Source: Piliocolobus tephrosceles
Lineage: Eukaryota; Chordata; Mammalia; Primates; Cercopithecidae
Assembly: GCF_002776525.5 (NCBI RefSeq)
Contig: NC_045438.1
Span: 149,756,225-149,820,224 of the forward strand
Reading direction: 5' to 3'
DNA: 64,000 nucleotides
Of this stretch, positions 23,661 to 35,344 are shown in pieces. The stretch's first letter is position 1, and each line of letters opens with the position of its first letter. The position numbers and the translations under genes were made by a program. The notes under the pieces are model-generated. The model worked only from the letters and a program-made list of their open reading frames with translations, searched no databases and had not been told where the DNA came from.

Positions 23661-25237
23661 GTAGATGTTCTCTAAATGTACATAGCCAAATGATTCTCTT
23701 CAAGACTGAAGAGTTCAGCATCTCAGATGGGCCATGAATGGCGGGCAGAAGCCACACACACAACTTCATTGCAAGATCAGATTAAGACCCCAATTTATCT
23801 ACTCAAGTTTACAAACATATCACGGTAATATGGCCAAAGGGGGAAAAGGCAGACATAGCCCATTTCCCTGGACTCCAGGGTACTTAGTGGGGAATGACTC
23901 ACATCAATTCACTGCCTGCTCAGGGAAGGGTTTTTCCAGATTGTGTAAGCCTTTTCCTGCTTTGGACAAAGGAAGAAAACATACATTGACATACACAAAC
24001 CATCTCTAGGTTATTAATGGAAATAATGAACACGCATCTTACTTTTGATCCTCAAGCCCAGCTGAGCACCAGTCAAAGGGGGAGTAGAGATCCCCAGCAG
24101 TCACTGAATTGCTTCTCAGACTCTCATTCATCACCATCCTGGGAGGTCAACTTGCCCTAGGTCCACAGCCTACTCCACTTAACGCTCTTCTATCTTAGTG
24201 TTCCAATACGAAGTGTGGTCCAAGATATAAATCCACAGTCTACAGTGACCGTCTTCAATGTAAACTTAGTGTTTCTTATGCTCTTAAGACCTTACATTTT
24301 AACTTTCATGAAGCAAGCTTCCCATTTTCTGTGTGGCTATGTCAGACACCCGGGCCACGTACAAAGAGGGTAGCATCCAGGCAGAGGGTTTGAGAGGCAT
24401 TGAGAACAGGCTGCTACCCTTCTCCCTTAATATTATCTCCTCCACTCACCTGCATTAATGCCTGAAAGACCGACCCCAGCAGAGGCAATGACTTGGAGAA
24501 AGTCAGGATTTTTAACTGTTGTTGTTCAAATTCATATATTAGGGAGAGAAAGCGAGAGACAGAGATGCTCAAGCCTTGCAAGTCACTTTGCATACCACAA
24601 TTTGAGAGAAAATGGAGAGTGAGCTTTAGAAGTGGAAGAATGGTGGAGTGAAAAAGAGAAAACAAGCAGCAGGCACGGTAAGGCCAGGTCTCAGGAGCAC
24701 CAAGAGAGACTGAATATCTGTCAAAGCAGTGACAAAAAAAGAAACAAAAACGATAAATCTGGAACTGGAGTGAGGAGGTCATCAAAAAAAGGACCCAGTG
24801 TGCTAATGGGCAGCCTTCCCATTGTTCTTTCCTCACTTAGCAGAGGAGTCAGAATACACCCCATGGCTCATGAGAGAACACTGCCTTTGTAAAAGCCTTA
24901 ACTACAAAAATTAGGAGAGTGAAATAATGTCCTACAAGGCTAGTTGATTAACAATGAAAGGTTTACAACATGGTGGAAGGGTGACCATGGCTTTTAATTG
25001 CTCCTTAACTTTTGAATAGTTCTTCAACTCTAACCCTATGCAGAGCATTGGATCACATATGGCCCCTCATTTACACAGCTTTCCTCCACAGTTCTACTTT
25101 CTTGGCAATGCCTCTCTATGTGCAACTTGAATAGACTAAGTGGTAACACACCCTAAACCCAAATTTTCCTGTGGGCCTGTGCCAACCTGAGAAACCATTA
25201 TCCTTCTATGGGTTGAAGATAATGTTATATTCTTCTC
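23661..25237. other. Mostly unique DNA; no confident gene
   Basis: The most open frame is a minus one of 140 codons (24414-24836), overlapped by a plus frame at 24632-24892; neither shows a recognisable motif. A plus frame of 91 codons at 23734-24009 is likewise anonymous. I see no splice-bounded exon or repeat I can name. Confidence 0.45.
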
Positions 25238-25261
25238 TACTACTACTACTACTCCTACCAC

Positions 25262-25313
<52 letters not shown>
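25238..25313. repeat. Compound microsatellite (CTA)n then (CA)n
   Basis: A short (CTA)n run leads into a (CA)n tract of about 55 bases, interrupted once by AA near 25280. Likely length-polymorphic. Confidence 0.98.
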
Positions 25314-25315
<2 letters not shown>

Positions 25316-25448
25316 TTAGTTATGAAATTAAGCTTAAGATCTGAGTTTCTTGCATACTAATAAATTTTGATTCAGGTAGCCCCACATCAAACAGAACATT
25401 GTGAGATTTTAAGAGAAAAATCCTTTCAGCAATCTGAGTGATTTAGAG

Positions 25449-25595
25449 CAGCACATTTCAAACACTAATGTGAGCACAAATCACCTAGGGATCTTGTTAA
25501 AATTCCATTTCTGATTCAGTAGTTCTGCAGTTCTAACACACTCCCAGGTGATGCTGAAGCTGGTGTTCTATAATCACACTTTGAGTAGCAAAAAT
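25449..25595 (+). repeat. MER5A-type DNA transposon (non-autonomous hAT)
   Basis: It begins CAGCACATTTCAAACAC and continues with GTGAGCACAAATCACCTAGG, CTGATTCAGTAGTTCTGCAG, CCCAGGTGATGCTGAAGC and ATCACACTTTGAGTAGC. This is the order of MER5A/MER5A1, including the degraded terminal inverted repeat. Confidence 0.88.
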
Positions 25596-25810
25596 CTGGA
25601 GAACAAACATGTGAAGGTAGATGGTGTCCATTTCCAGGTGGAGTCAGAGTAGTATTAATATTGCTTCAAATAAACAGAATTAGAAGGTTCCTTAGCAACC
25701 ATAAGCATGCATACATTCTTAAGATCATTTAAAAGGTCACCAGTAGAGGAAGAAACCTTCCTTTAACTTCTAATTCTAAAATTAATTTAATTTATGGTAC
25801 TCTAACTACT
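25596..25810. other. Unique DNA between MER5A and MADE1
   Basis: No feature recognised. Confidence 0.4.
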
Positions 25811-25850
25811 GTAATGGCAAAAGCCGCAATTACTTTTGCACCAATCTAAT
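25811..25850 (+). repeat. Half of a MADE1 mariner-derived MITE
   Basis: GTAATGGCAAAAGCCGCAAT followed by TACTTTTGCACCAATCTAA matches one half of the 80-base MADE1 palindrome. MADE1 is a non-autonomous relative of Hsmar1 and the source of the mir-548 family. Only one arm is present, so this copy cannot fold into the usual precursor hairpin. Confidence 0.92.
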
Positions 25851-26894
25851 AGTAAACTCCAAAATCTAAATTTGCTCATGGGAAATCCATTAACAGCTTC
25901 CTGAAAGTTTCAACACTTGTCATGGTTCAACTTGTCAATGGTTAGGATTTTACTTACCAAAACAAATTTACACTTCCTATTAAAGTTATCTTTCCTTCAA
26001 GATCTTTGGTGGAAAGTTATAGTGATCAGGATACAGAGAATAGGGGACTTCTTATACAGACTAGATTAGAAGAAGAGGATTGAAAAGGTGCTATCTAATT
26101 TCACTCTCTAGTGTAACAAGGAAATTTATCTCATTTTGATTGCTCAGGGTCCCCTGGTTAGCCACTTAGCTAATCACCGGAAATCTGGAACTAAAATCAC
26201 AAACTCTAAGCTCCCAATTCACTCCTTTGTCTGTCTTCTACAGTATTAAGCAAGACTTTCCATTTATAACCTTTAGTTTTCAAGCAGTATTCTCCAATTA
26301 TAAAACTTGACAGAAAAAAATGAAATACATGGGTTCTAATAGAGATTTGGCATCTCTAATGGCTTACCAGAAAAGAGCAGACCTGGTGACCTCTTCTAGG
26401 AACACGCAGGGTCAGTCATTTCTACTGATACCTAAGGTCACAGAACCAGGAACAAAAACTAGCTGTTTTGGAAAACTATGATCAAGTATGGGTAACTTGG
26501 GTTTATTATAAGTATTCCAAAGAACTAAGTCAAGATGTACTTATTGGACAAAGCCAGGCTCTAAGGAGACTAACTGAAGACAGGGTTATTTCAAAAGCAA
26601 GTACTATGTCATCCAACTGGAAAAAAAAACATCGCTAAGGATGCTTACTCCTGCATAGAAACAATTGGCTTGTACGTATGTTACAAAGAACAGAAAATGT
26701 GGTTGTGTCTTTTTAAGATCAGGTAAGAAACTACATGAGGCCTGGTCCTGTGGGAAAATGTGCTACAAATTGACACTCACTTGATGCTGAACTTACTGTA
26801 TTTGAACTTTAAAACAAATCTCCTAGTTATTTTGATTTTCTGCACTATGATCAAACATTCTGGTACATATTCTTTTCAAATCCCTGAAATGTCT
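25851..26894. other. Unique DNA, no feature recognised
   Basis: About 1 kb of AT-rich sequence without coding frames or repeats I can name. Confidence 0.45.
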
Positions 26895-27010
26895 GCTTCA
26901 GGTATCTTGTTGAATACTTATTATAGAAAAGTCTAGTTCTAGATGGCAAGAGCAGATATAAAGATTACAAGCCCAGCCTTTACCTTTACACAGCTCACAG
27001 CCTACTCGAG
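26895..27010 (-). repeat. Possible L2 3'-end fragment, antisense
   Basis: GTTGAATACTTATTATAG, then a TTCTAGATGGC...AGATATAAAGATTACA block and CAGCTCACAGCCTACT, parallels the antisense L2 3' end (body-size phrase 'ggcactgttctag', then 'ggagcttacattcta'). It is weak and short. Confidence 0.4.
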
Positions 27011-27094
27011 GAGATAGACATGTACACAAACAGCACCTGAAGGGAGTGGGGAAGTTGACCTTGGCTTGGTGTGCAATTAGATAGCCTTAAAATT

Positions 27095-27375
27095 CCAAAA
27101 CAGAGTGCTATGTAGCCACCTGGCAAGCAGCACAGACCCTAACCCTAGACTCCCTAAATTCAAATCCTGGCTCCCCCTGCCCTTATTATCTATAGGATTT
27201 TGGGCAAGTTACTTGATTTCTTTGTGTCTTGGTTTCCCCATTTATAAAAATCACATAAGAATAGTACCTTCTCTCTTGGAGTTGGTGTGAGGATTTAATG
27301 AATTAATACATGTAAAGATTTTGGAATAGTGTCTGGAACAGATAAGTGCTACATAAGTGTAAGCTTCTTTAATTA
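27095..27375 (+). repeat. MIR SINE, near full length
   Basis: A clear MIR: ATTCAAATCCTGGCTCC, GATTTTGGGCAAGTTACTTG, TCTTGGTTTCCCCATTTATA, TTGGTGTGAGGATTTAATGA, TTAATACATGTAAAGATTTT and GTGTCTGGAACAGATAAGTG in the expected order. Confidence 0.95.
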
Positions 27376-27948
27376 CTATTCTGCAGAAAGATCTGTTTGA
27401 CACCCGATGACTTCACTTACATTACAATCTTCCCAGAACCCATAGGGTAAGAGAGCAAACCAGGAGAACTATGATCACTTAGTTGACATATGCCTGCTAC
27501 CTGCCATGGTGTTGGGAGTAGCGAAATAGTTCATCTCCGAATGTCACAAAAGTCTAAGAAAAGTTTGCTTTGCGTGGTTAACATTTTCTCACTCAGTCAC
27601 GTGTACTATACCAACTGGCAGTATACTTACTCACTGTGTTTCCAACCACTGAAAAGAGCCTCAGCCCAGTGGGCTTAATCTGTTACCCAAAACCTTGGCA
27701 AGAACGTTATGCTCAGAGCAGAACTGATTTACAGTAGAGGAAAAAAATGGAAGGGAGAAATATTAAAATAAAGTGCAATCATGTTTCTATTTAAAAATGG
27801 TTACTGCCAGCAGCATTGCAAAATAATGCTGGCCTGCAACCAGAAAGCTGCACCTGCACAGATTCCAGCTGTAGGACGCTGGAACCCTCACTGTGATTGC
27901 TCAATAACTCTCCTATTTAGAACCACTGGCAAAAATTTGGCAAAGCTT
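27376..27948. other. Unique DNA, no feature recognised
   Basis: Short plus frames (27490-27678, 27781-28002) lack motifs; the second runs into the CA microsatellite. Confidence 0.45.
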
Positions 27949-27971
27949 ACACACACACACACACACACACA
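27949..27971. repeat. (AC)n microsatellite
   Basis: An uninterrupted AC dinucleotide run of about 11 units. Confidence 0.97.
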
Positions 27972-28339
27972 AAGGCAACTTGCTTTGTACTGGTATCCTT
28001 AAGAACACTAACTCATTCTCTTCAGAATGGCCAAGGTAGTATTTTTCTTTTATAACTACTTTAAGAAATATTTTTATTTTATTCGCTGACTTGAAATTAC
28101 ACACAGGTTTATATCCAGCCCTATTGAGCTCCTCCTGAATCCAGTGTCATCTGTATTATGAATGTGCCTTTATTTCTTCCATTTAACATCTGTACATCTC
28201 TAGAAGAGCTTGTCTACTTTTAGGAATAGGCACTAAAAAGGCAACGTTTGAGATTCATTCATGTAGTAATGCAGTTCCCTTTTCTGAGGAATTCCTAATG
28301 CAAAAGGGGGCATTGGAATAGAAGTACTAGAGCAGGAAG
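27972..28339. other. Unique DNA, no feature recognised
   Basis: No gene or named repeat. Confidence 0.4.
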
Positions 28340-28560
28340 ACTAGAGGTTAAGCATTGGCCTGTCACTTAGCAACTGCTTGCCTGCTTGACCATATACAAG
28401 ACACTCTCTATACCTCAGGTTACCCTTCTGCACAACAGGGAATATAGTCCCTACCCTGTCTAGCTTATAGAATTGCTGTGGGGGAAAAAATCTAATGAAA
28501 TATACATGGAGGGGATTGTAAATTACACAGCACCTCACATATGGCAGCCAAGTTGTTTAA
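28340..28560 (+). repeat. MIR SINE, diverged
   Basis: MIR-like order: AGAGGTTAAGCATTGGCC, TACCTCAGGTTACCCTTCTG, CAACAGGGAATATAGTCCCT, TTATAGAATTGCTGTGG and a TACACAGCACCTCACATATG end. Confidence 0.72.
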
Positions 28561-28863
28561 CTAAAACAGGATCTTATTTTAAACCCCGTGAAAGCAATTC
28601 CAAAAAGTGGCAATGTGTGGGTCTCCATTTTCCTTCCTTATAGGGACCTATCTTGGTCACTTCTAAAATCAAGTATTTTCTGTTCCCAAAAAACGTTCTC
28701 ATAATGTTCTATAGCATGACTGTGAAACACAAAATACTGGTGAAAGATTAGATTTTGTCCCTTCAAACAAACCTTTTCTTTGATATCCTTTAGCTATCAA
28801 TCACTTAAAGGTCAATGACAGGTGGAGGAGGTATCTAAGACTTTCTGTGAATAAGACCAAAGG
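28561..28863. other. Unique DNA, no feature recognised
   Basis: No gene or named repeat in this 300-base gap. Confidence 0.4.
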
Positions 28864-29152
28864 AGGCCAGGTGCAGTGGCTTCTGCCTGTAATCCCACAT
28901 TTTGGGAGTCTAAGGCTGGTAGATCACTGGAGCTCAGGAGTTCTGGACCAGCCTGGGCAAGATAGCAAGACTCCATCTCTACAAAAAATATAAAAATTAG
29001 CCGGGCCTAGTGGCACATGCCTGTAGTCCCACCTACTCTCAAGGCTGAGGTGGGAGGATCACTTGAGCTCAGGATGCTGAGGTTATAGAGAGCAGAGCCA
29101 CTGCACTCCAGCCTGAGAGATAGAATGAGGCTCCATTAAAAAAAAAAAAAAG
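28864..29152 (+). mobile_element. Alu SINE (AluJ/S), sense
   Basis: It starts GGCCAGGTGCAGTGGCTTCT, with both arms, the middle A-rich linker near 28981-28996 and an A-tail to about 29152. AAGACCA occurs just upstream and again at the end of the tail, a possible short target-site duplication. Confidence 0.96.
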
Positions 29153-29853
29153 ACCAGCGAAAAACTGGAGAAAATGAAGGAAGTTTAAAAAGATGAACAA
29201 CAAGAAAAATATAAGATTGAAATTGATTTATCTAAATCATTGTCTTATTTTAAAGCTGTGCTCACAAGAACCATTTTAAACACTTGTACCTATTTTCTTT
29301 TCTGGTTATTGTGTCCTCAAATAGAAGGGCACAGCCATATAAACAAATAATTATAATAAAATGTACTAAGTGCAATCACAGCAAAGTGCAAAGAAGAGTT
29401 ATAATCTGGCTCATAGGAATCAGGAAGGGCTTCTAAAAGAGGAAATTCCTAAACTGAGCCCTCAGGGAAATGGCACTCTCCAAGAAAAGAGTCTGCTTTC
29501 CAGTGAGATCCATCTCTTATTTCCTCCAATAAACTTTGTAAAAATATCTTCTATAATTCATGTAGACCTTTCTCTATGCCCAGCCTCGGTGAACATAAAT
29601 GGTTCAGTTCCAGGTGCTAACTCTTTTAAGGTAATCAAAAGTATTTGGGTATTTGCAGATCTCTCTTAGAACAAACACGAAAAAAAATCCTTTGCTCTTT
29701 TTTTCTGGAAGTCAGAGATCAAGCTTTCTGCCATCAGGAGAACATTTGAATTTTAAGATATGTGTAATCTGGGAATAACACATCAAGTTAAGAATGCTGC
29801 TGGTGCAAGAGAAGTGAAACTTCGGTGTCATCTCACACTCGAGTTGTTAGGAT
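29153..29853. other. Unique DNA, no gene recognised
   Basis: A 99-codon plus frame (29370-29669) has no domain I recognise. It lies in ordinary AT-rich sequence. Confidence 0.4.
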
Positions 29854-30935
29854 AAGAATATGGCAACAAAAGCCAAAATTGACAAATGGGATCTAATTAA
29901 ACTAAAGAGCTTCTGCACAGCAAAAGAAACTACCATCAGAGTAGACAGGCAACCTACAGAATGGGAGAAAATGTTTGCAATCTACTCATCTGACAAAGGG
30001 CTAATTTCCAGAACATACAAAGAACTCAAACAAATTTACAAGAAAAAAACAACCCCATCAAAAAGTGGGCAAAGGATATGAACAGACACTTCTCAAAAGA
30101 AGACATTTATGCAGCCAACAGACACATGAAAAAATGCTCATCATCACTGGCCATCAGAGAAATGCAAATCAAAACCACAATGAGATACTATCTCACGCCA
30201 GTTAGAATGGGGATCATTAAAAAGTCAGGAAACAACAGGTGCTGGAGAGGATGTGGAGAAATAGGAACACTTTAACACTGTTGGTGGGACTGTAAACTAG
30301 TTAAACCATTGTGGAAAACAGTGTGGCGATTCCTCAAGGATCTAGAACTAGAAATACTATTTGACCCAGTCATCCCATTACTGGGTATATACCCAAAGGA
30401 TTATAAATCATACTGCTATAAAGACACATGTACACGTATGTTTATTGCAGCACTATTCACAATAGCAAAGACTTGGAACCAACCCAAATGTCCATCAATG
30501 ACAGACTGGATTAAGAAAATGTGGCACATATATACCATGGAATACTATCCAGCCATAAAAAAGATGAGTTCGTGTCCTTTGTAGGGACATGGATGCAGCT
30601 GGAAACCATCATTCTCAGCAAACTATCGCAAGAACAGAAAACCAAACAGCGCATGTTCTCACTCATAGGTGGGAACTGAACAATGAGAAAATGTGGACAC
30701 AGGGTGGGGAACATCACACACTGGGGCCTGTCGTCGGGTGGGGAGAGGCGGGAGGGATAGCATTAGGAGATATACTTAATGTAAATGATGAGTTAATGGG
30801 TGCAGCACACCAGGTGGCACATGTATACCTATGTAACAAACCTGCACATTGTACACATGTACCCTAGAAGTTAAAGTATAATAAAAATTTTTAAAAATTT
30901 AAAAATAATAAAATTTTTAAAAAAACAAAGAATAT
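29854..30935 (+). mobile_element. 5'-truncated L1PA-like insertion, ORF2 end and 3' UTR
   Basis: A sense L1 begins abruptly at 29862 inside ORF2 (GGCAACAAAAGCCAAAATTG), the same part as bases 698 onward of the first L1, and runs through the 3' UTR to an A/T tail. The ORF2 frame breaks three times. A 4-base loss in the A-rich run near 30045-30055 shifts the frame. A stop in the CACTTTAACACTG stretch near 30270 interrupts the second piece. A further shift in the A-run near 30560 ends the third. The octamer AAGAATAT occurs at 29854-29861 and 30928-30935 and is a plausible target-site duplication. The tail has been reworked into alternating T and A runs. Non-functional. Confidence 0.96.
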
Positions 30936-33584
30936 CTCAAAATGAAGGTAATTTGCTCCATGCCACTCTACCATCCTAGTCAATCTACAGCCTCCTGTCT
31001 AATGATAGATAAAAACACAGAACCCTGGATTTTAGCAGGTAACAAGGTATACGCCAGTGAAGACAGCACACTGTGATGTGAAACAAATGGAAGCAAACCC
31101 CCCAGTACACTTATCTGATCTTCTCTTCCTTCCTCGTTACTTTTTCAGGGCTTCTAGTTCTTCTAGGGACCACATTCTTCTCAAAGGGGAGGCCTAATGT
31201 GCCTCCATCTTGCTTGTAATTGCAGAAATTTTATTTTCATGGTCCACAGTAGTATAAAGGAAAGCCATTGAAAACTAATAAGAGTATAACACCTAATGTC
31301 TTGAGCAAAAATAAGAGAAGTCCTGAAAAATATTTCTAAGCTGTGAGTCGTAAGTTAGCTAATGACTACAAACTTGTCCACATTTATTTAAACCACCATG
31401 CCTTCTTTGCCCAAGAGCAGAATTATCTTATTAATTTCAACTAAATGAAATTGGTCTGACAATTAATTAGTGCCTTAACAGTGCTCTGGAATAAAAAATG
31501 TCAGTAAAAGAGATATCTTTAAAAAAAAAAAATCTCTCCTGCATATTCTCAATGGCTTAGGGTGACCTAAGGTCTTCTTCAGATGAATATTTTCATTTCT
31601 GTTCTGTTTACAATCTTTCTACAAGTATAAGGATCAAAAAAATACACCTTTGCATATACCAAGTCCAGATATATGTGCACCGTGAATTCAGGGTTATTTG
31701 CATCAGTGGATTCCGGCTGACAAACTCTGAATGAACACAAAGGAATTCAGGTCTGTATTTTATATGCAGCCCCCTTGCATCGCAATGAACTGGGCTACCC
31801 ACTTTTAAATCTGTAAACTAGGTGTCTTCTTTCTGAAAAGAATTCATCAGAAACTCATTAGTAAGACTGTTGGTCTGACCCTAATACCTGCTTAGTAATT
31901 TGTTCCTAGGTACCGTACTATAATCAGAATTTAATGTTTCCAGGACTACAAGAAAATTATCTAGAAAAGAATGGAAATTTGGTTCTGATTTTTCCACTAG
32001 CATTCAATTCTTTTGAAAATATGAGTCTTCTCTATGTGCTCAGCCTACTAACACATAACTAAGAGCCCAGGGACTGAAATCCTGACAGGTCCTATTAAGG
32101 TAAAAATGGGGCTACAGAATTCATTTTCAAAGTTTCTTCTAGGTTTATTTTTTTAAAAAAAAATTAAACTGGCACTACCAAATTTAATGACAAGGCTACC
32201 CTGCTGAGTTCAGAGCCCAGAAAGCTATTGTCTCCCTGGTCTATGGATCCTACTCTGCTCTAATGTTTCTTATAATGCCACTAATAACCAACCATCAGCC
32301 ATAAATGCCTTGTCATCTCATTGTTGCACACAGCAATAGCTGGAGCAGTGATACTGACAAATGAACCTGCGTAATCACTTTGGATTTCTTTGTTACATCT
32401 CACAGTGTGAAGATGGCTTCCGCTCAGCACGTTACCAAAAAACAAACAAGCGCTATTGCTGTCCTCTCCATCAATCTTTCCTTATTGTTGTCATCCAAAC
32501 CCCGGCGCTGCCCTCATCACCACCCATCCTCACAGAAGAGTGAAACGTCCCAGGTCTTTGAGTTTAGACTTTTGATATTCCTCTCCTACTGTTCCTTTGC
32601 CAACTGTACCTCTAAGAAAGAAATGGAAATCCAGAGAGCAAGGGATAGAAAGAATGCGAACCTTCTCTACTTTCCAGCACTGTTTTTCTTAGGCAAAAAA
32701 TAATAATAAGCTCATTAAAATCCAGTTGAGTCTGACATTTTCCCTTTTACCTTTTCAATCTTTTTATAGTTTCAAATCATTAACTATCAGCATGAAGCTC
32801 AAAGGTAGCTCTAGCCATCTATGAAACAGTGACACATTTGACAATAATACTTTTGAAGAGCCTGTCACAGTCTCTCCCCAAACAAGTCTCATTAATGCTC
32901 AAACTGTCTTTCTTTTTTCTCTGCTTCTTTTCTCCTGATTTCTCCCTAATTAGCTTGTTTTTTTATGCTTCCTCGTTTCACAGTGTGCGCTTATAACAAA
33001 AAAAAAAGAGATGAATGTCATTTCCATGAACCCCAAGGCCAAGTTAATCAGCAGAATTAATGACTCTATTACCCATTAGACTGGGGGCGGTGGCACTTAC
33101 CTCCAAGCACCCAGCATTCGCTATCTCCCATACTTTTTCATTTTGCCCTGACAATTGTAAACTTTTACTCTCTCAGAGCAAACTCTGAGGTTCGATCTAT
33201 TTATACAACATTTCTGTTCCCCTTCAGGGTGTGAATCAGGGGAAGAGGTTGGAAAGGTAGCCACCTCTGTTGGTCTGCAGTGTCCATGCTGAGACGGTAT
33301 CATTCCATTACATGAGGACAGATAAAGGAAATCTCAGGGAAGGCTGGGAAAGAGTCATAACCTAGTGGTCCCTGTATGACTCGCCACAATCAATAACTCC
33401 TTACTGTAGAACATTTCATATTTGCAGCATCACAAAAAATCCCCTTGTACTTTTTAAAAATCATGCTATGAAAGTAAAAGACGTGTGGAGATTTAAGCCA
33501 GCAGACAAATTGATTTGATAATTTTTTAATAAACAAATATGACTGGGGGGTCGAATAGTTTTTGAAAATATAAATTTAAATGGA
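30936..33584. other. Repeat-poor unique DNA; possible conserved non-coding block at 32760-33470
   Basis: I recognise no repeat in this 2.6 kb except short A- and T-runs (for example 31521-31531, 32150-32163, 33000-33008). Small frames (31608-31802 minus; 32361-32543 and 32380-32703 plus) have no domains. The absence of old repeats in 32760-33470, with several ATTAA/CTAATTAGC-type words, is why I flag it as possible regulatory DNA. Confidence 0.4.
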
Positions 33585-33909
33585 GGTGCAAACTTTTTTT
33601 TTTTTTTTTTTTTTTTTTGAGACGGAGTCTCGCTCTGTCGCCCGGGCTGGAGTGCAGTGGCCGCATCTCCGCTCACTGCAAGCTCCGCCTCCCGGGTTTA
33701 CACCATTCTCCTGCCTCAGCCTCCCAAGTAGCTGGGACTACAGGCACCAGCCACCTCGCCCGGCTAGTTTTTTGTATTTTTTAGTAGAGACGGGGTTTCA
33801 CGGTGTTAGCCAGGATGGTCTCGATCTCCTGACCTCATGATCCGCCCGTCTCGGCCTCCCAAAGTGCTGGGATTACAGGCTTGAGCCACCGCGCCCGACC
33901 GGTGCAAAC
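33585..33909 (-). mobile_element. Young AluY of Old World monkey type (AluYR-like), antisense
   Basis: A near-consensus AluY in antisense: T-tail at 33594-33618, then the body to 33900. It is flanked by GGTGCAAAC at 33585-33593 and 33901-33909, a clean target-site duplication. In antisense it reads GGGTTTACACC, CCACCTCGCCCGGCTAG, CCGCCCGTCTCGG and GGCTTGAGCCACCGCG, where human AluY has GGGTTCACGCC, CCACCACGCCCGGCTAA, CCGCCCGCCTCGG and GGCGTGAGCCACCGCG. These shared differences are those I associate with cercopithecid AluY subfamilies. The 86-codon frame at 33580-33840 is Alu-derived and not a gene. Confidence 0.97.
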
Positions 33910-35185
33910 ATTTTTAACAGTTATTTCCTCTTTAACAGAGTCCAATAAATATCTTTTTATCCTAAAAGTCAATGTAACAAAACCAATTAAGCATCTTGTG
34001 TGTATTCAAAATGCTTTAGTTTAGAAGCATCTACCTCAAACCTATCAGAAGAGAAGGAGAGGCTTTACTTTTCATAACTCAACAAAATATTCCTCCCCAC
34101 AGAAGTTCTCAGTTTAATTTTTAATGATATCTCTATTGATAAAAAGAGAAAGAAGATTAATACAGATTTATCTGGATTACCCAAATAGACTTCCAGAGTA
34201 TGCATATGAAGGCCATTTCAGAGAAAATACTTTCATTTTGCATTGGTTAGAACTCCACTCCTATCTAGTATAAAAAGTTTTTTGGTATCATTTGGTAGGT
34301 TATCTTTGCCCAAAGAGATTATCAGAGAAACCTTTTTTTAGGATAAAATTCTGCTCTAGTTAGTTTGAAATATCTTGAGCCAAAAAGGAGTACATGTGCT
34401 TATGACTTCCAGCCTGTTTGTCCTTCATTCTCAATTTATCCTACAAAATATACCTGAAAGGATATTGGCAAGACTGATAATCCTGACACTGACTTTATTC
34501 TTTTGCCACAGGTATTCAGAGAGACAATGCCATCCTTGTTATGTGGTCTTCTTTTTTTTATTATAAAGGGAAATCCTCAGGGCATTAAAAAAAATTAAAT
34601 CAATAAGCAGAACTCAAACTTCCAAGAAAAATAATTACAGAAAAAATGACATTTCAATGGTTATTAATGAGAATTTTGTGTTACAAAGGGCAATTGCTTT
34701 ACTTGGAAAGAAAAGGAAGGATAGTTGTAATGCTTAGAAAATATCATTTAGTATAGCAATCTTCAAATACTACTTAAAATATAAGAGATCCAACATATCT
34801 TTGATGTGTAGATAGTCAGCAGGTGTGAAATAAAAGAGAACACAACATAAAAATAAACATGATATTTATTCACATAATAATGGGGCCCTAACACTGCATT
34901 TTGTGAGTCAATGTAGCACAGTGAGCTTTGTCCCAACTCTGAAACTCAGAGAATGAGAATTCTAGTTCCAACCTGCCAACCCTTGAGATGACTAAGGGGG
35001 AGAAAGGAAGGAAAAGAAGTCCAAATTTTAGCATCTTATTTGCCTTATCTGTATAAAAGGAATAATGATAATCGTATCATATTAAACCATGGTACAGGTA
35101 AACGAAAAATAGTTTCTAAAAATCATTACAAAGATTCCTTCCACAGCAAAGAGAAATTAATTATCAGGACACTTTTCAAGAATGT
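33910..35185. other. Unique AT-rich DNA; possible weak MIR trace near 34900-35110
   Basis: No gene is supported. A weak MIR-like word order (CTTATTTGCCTTATCTGTAT, AATAATGATAATCG) occurs near 35030-35075 but is too poor to call. Confidence 0.4.
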
Positions 35186-35238
35186 ACACACACACATTGA
35201 GTTGTGTGTGTGTGTGTGTGTGCACGCGCGCGCACACA
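35186..35238. repeat. CA / (TG)n(CG)n alternating purine-pyrimidine tract
   Basis: A short (AC)n is followed by TTGAGT and then a strictly alternating purine-pyrimidine run from 35203 to 35238, including GCACGCGCGCGCACACA. The CG-rich core is rare in this CpG-poor region and is the classic Z-DNA-prone pattern. The flanking CA and TG runs could also pair as a hairpin. Confidence 0.95.
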
Positions 35239-35344
35239 TTATTCCTTTGTCACAGAGAAATGCTCACTTTAATTTTCCTTCTCTAGCCTTTGCACAGAAG
35301 ATGCAAGATAATAGATTTTTAGAGATTTCTGAAATGTCTTCGTG

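Noticed and set aside
25811..25850. mir-548-like microRNA gene
   Set aside because: Only one arm of MADE1 is present, so no precursor hairpin can form.
33580..33840. 86-codon plus frame
   Set aside because: Antisense Alu sequence; the well-known spurious Alu peptide.
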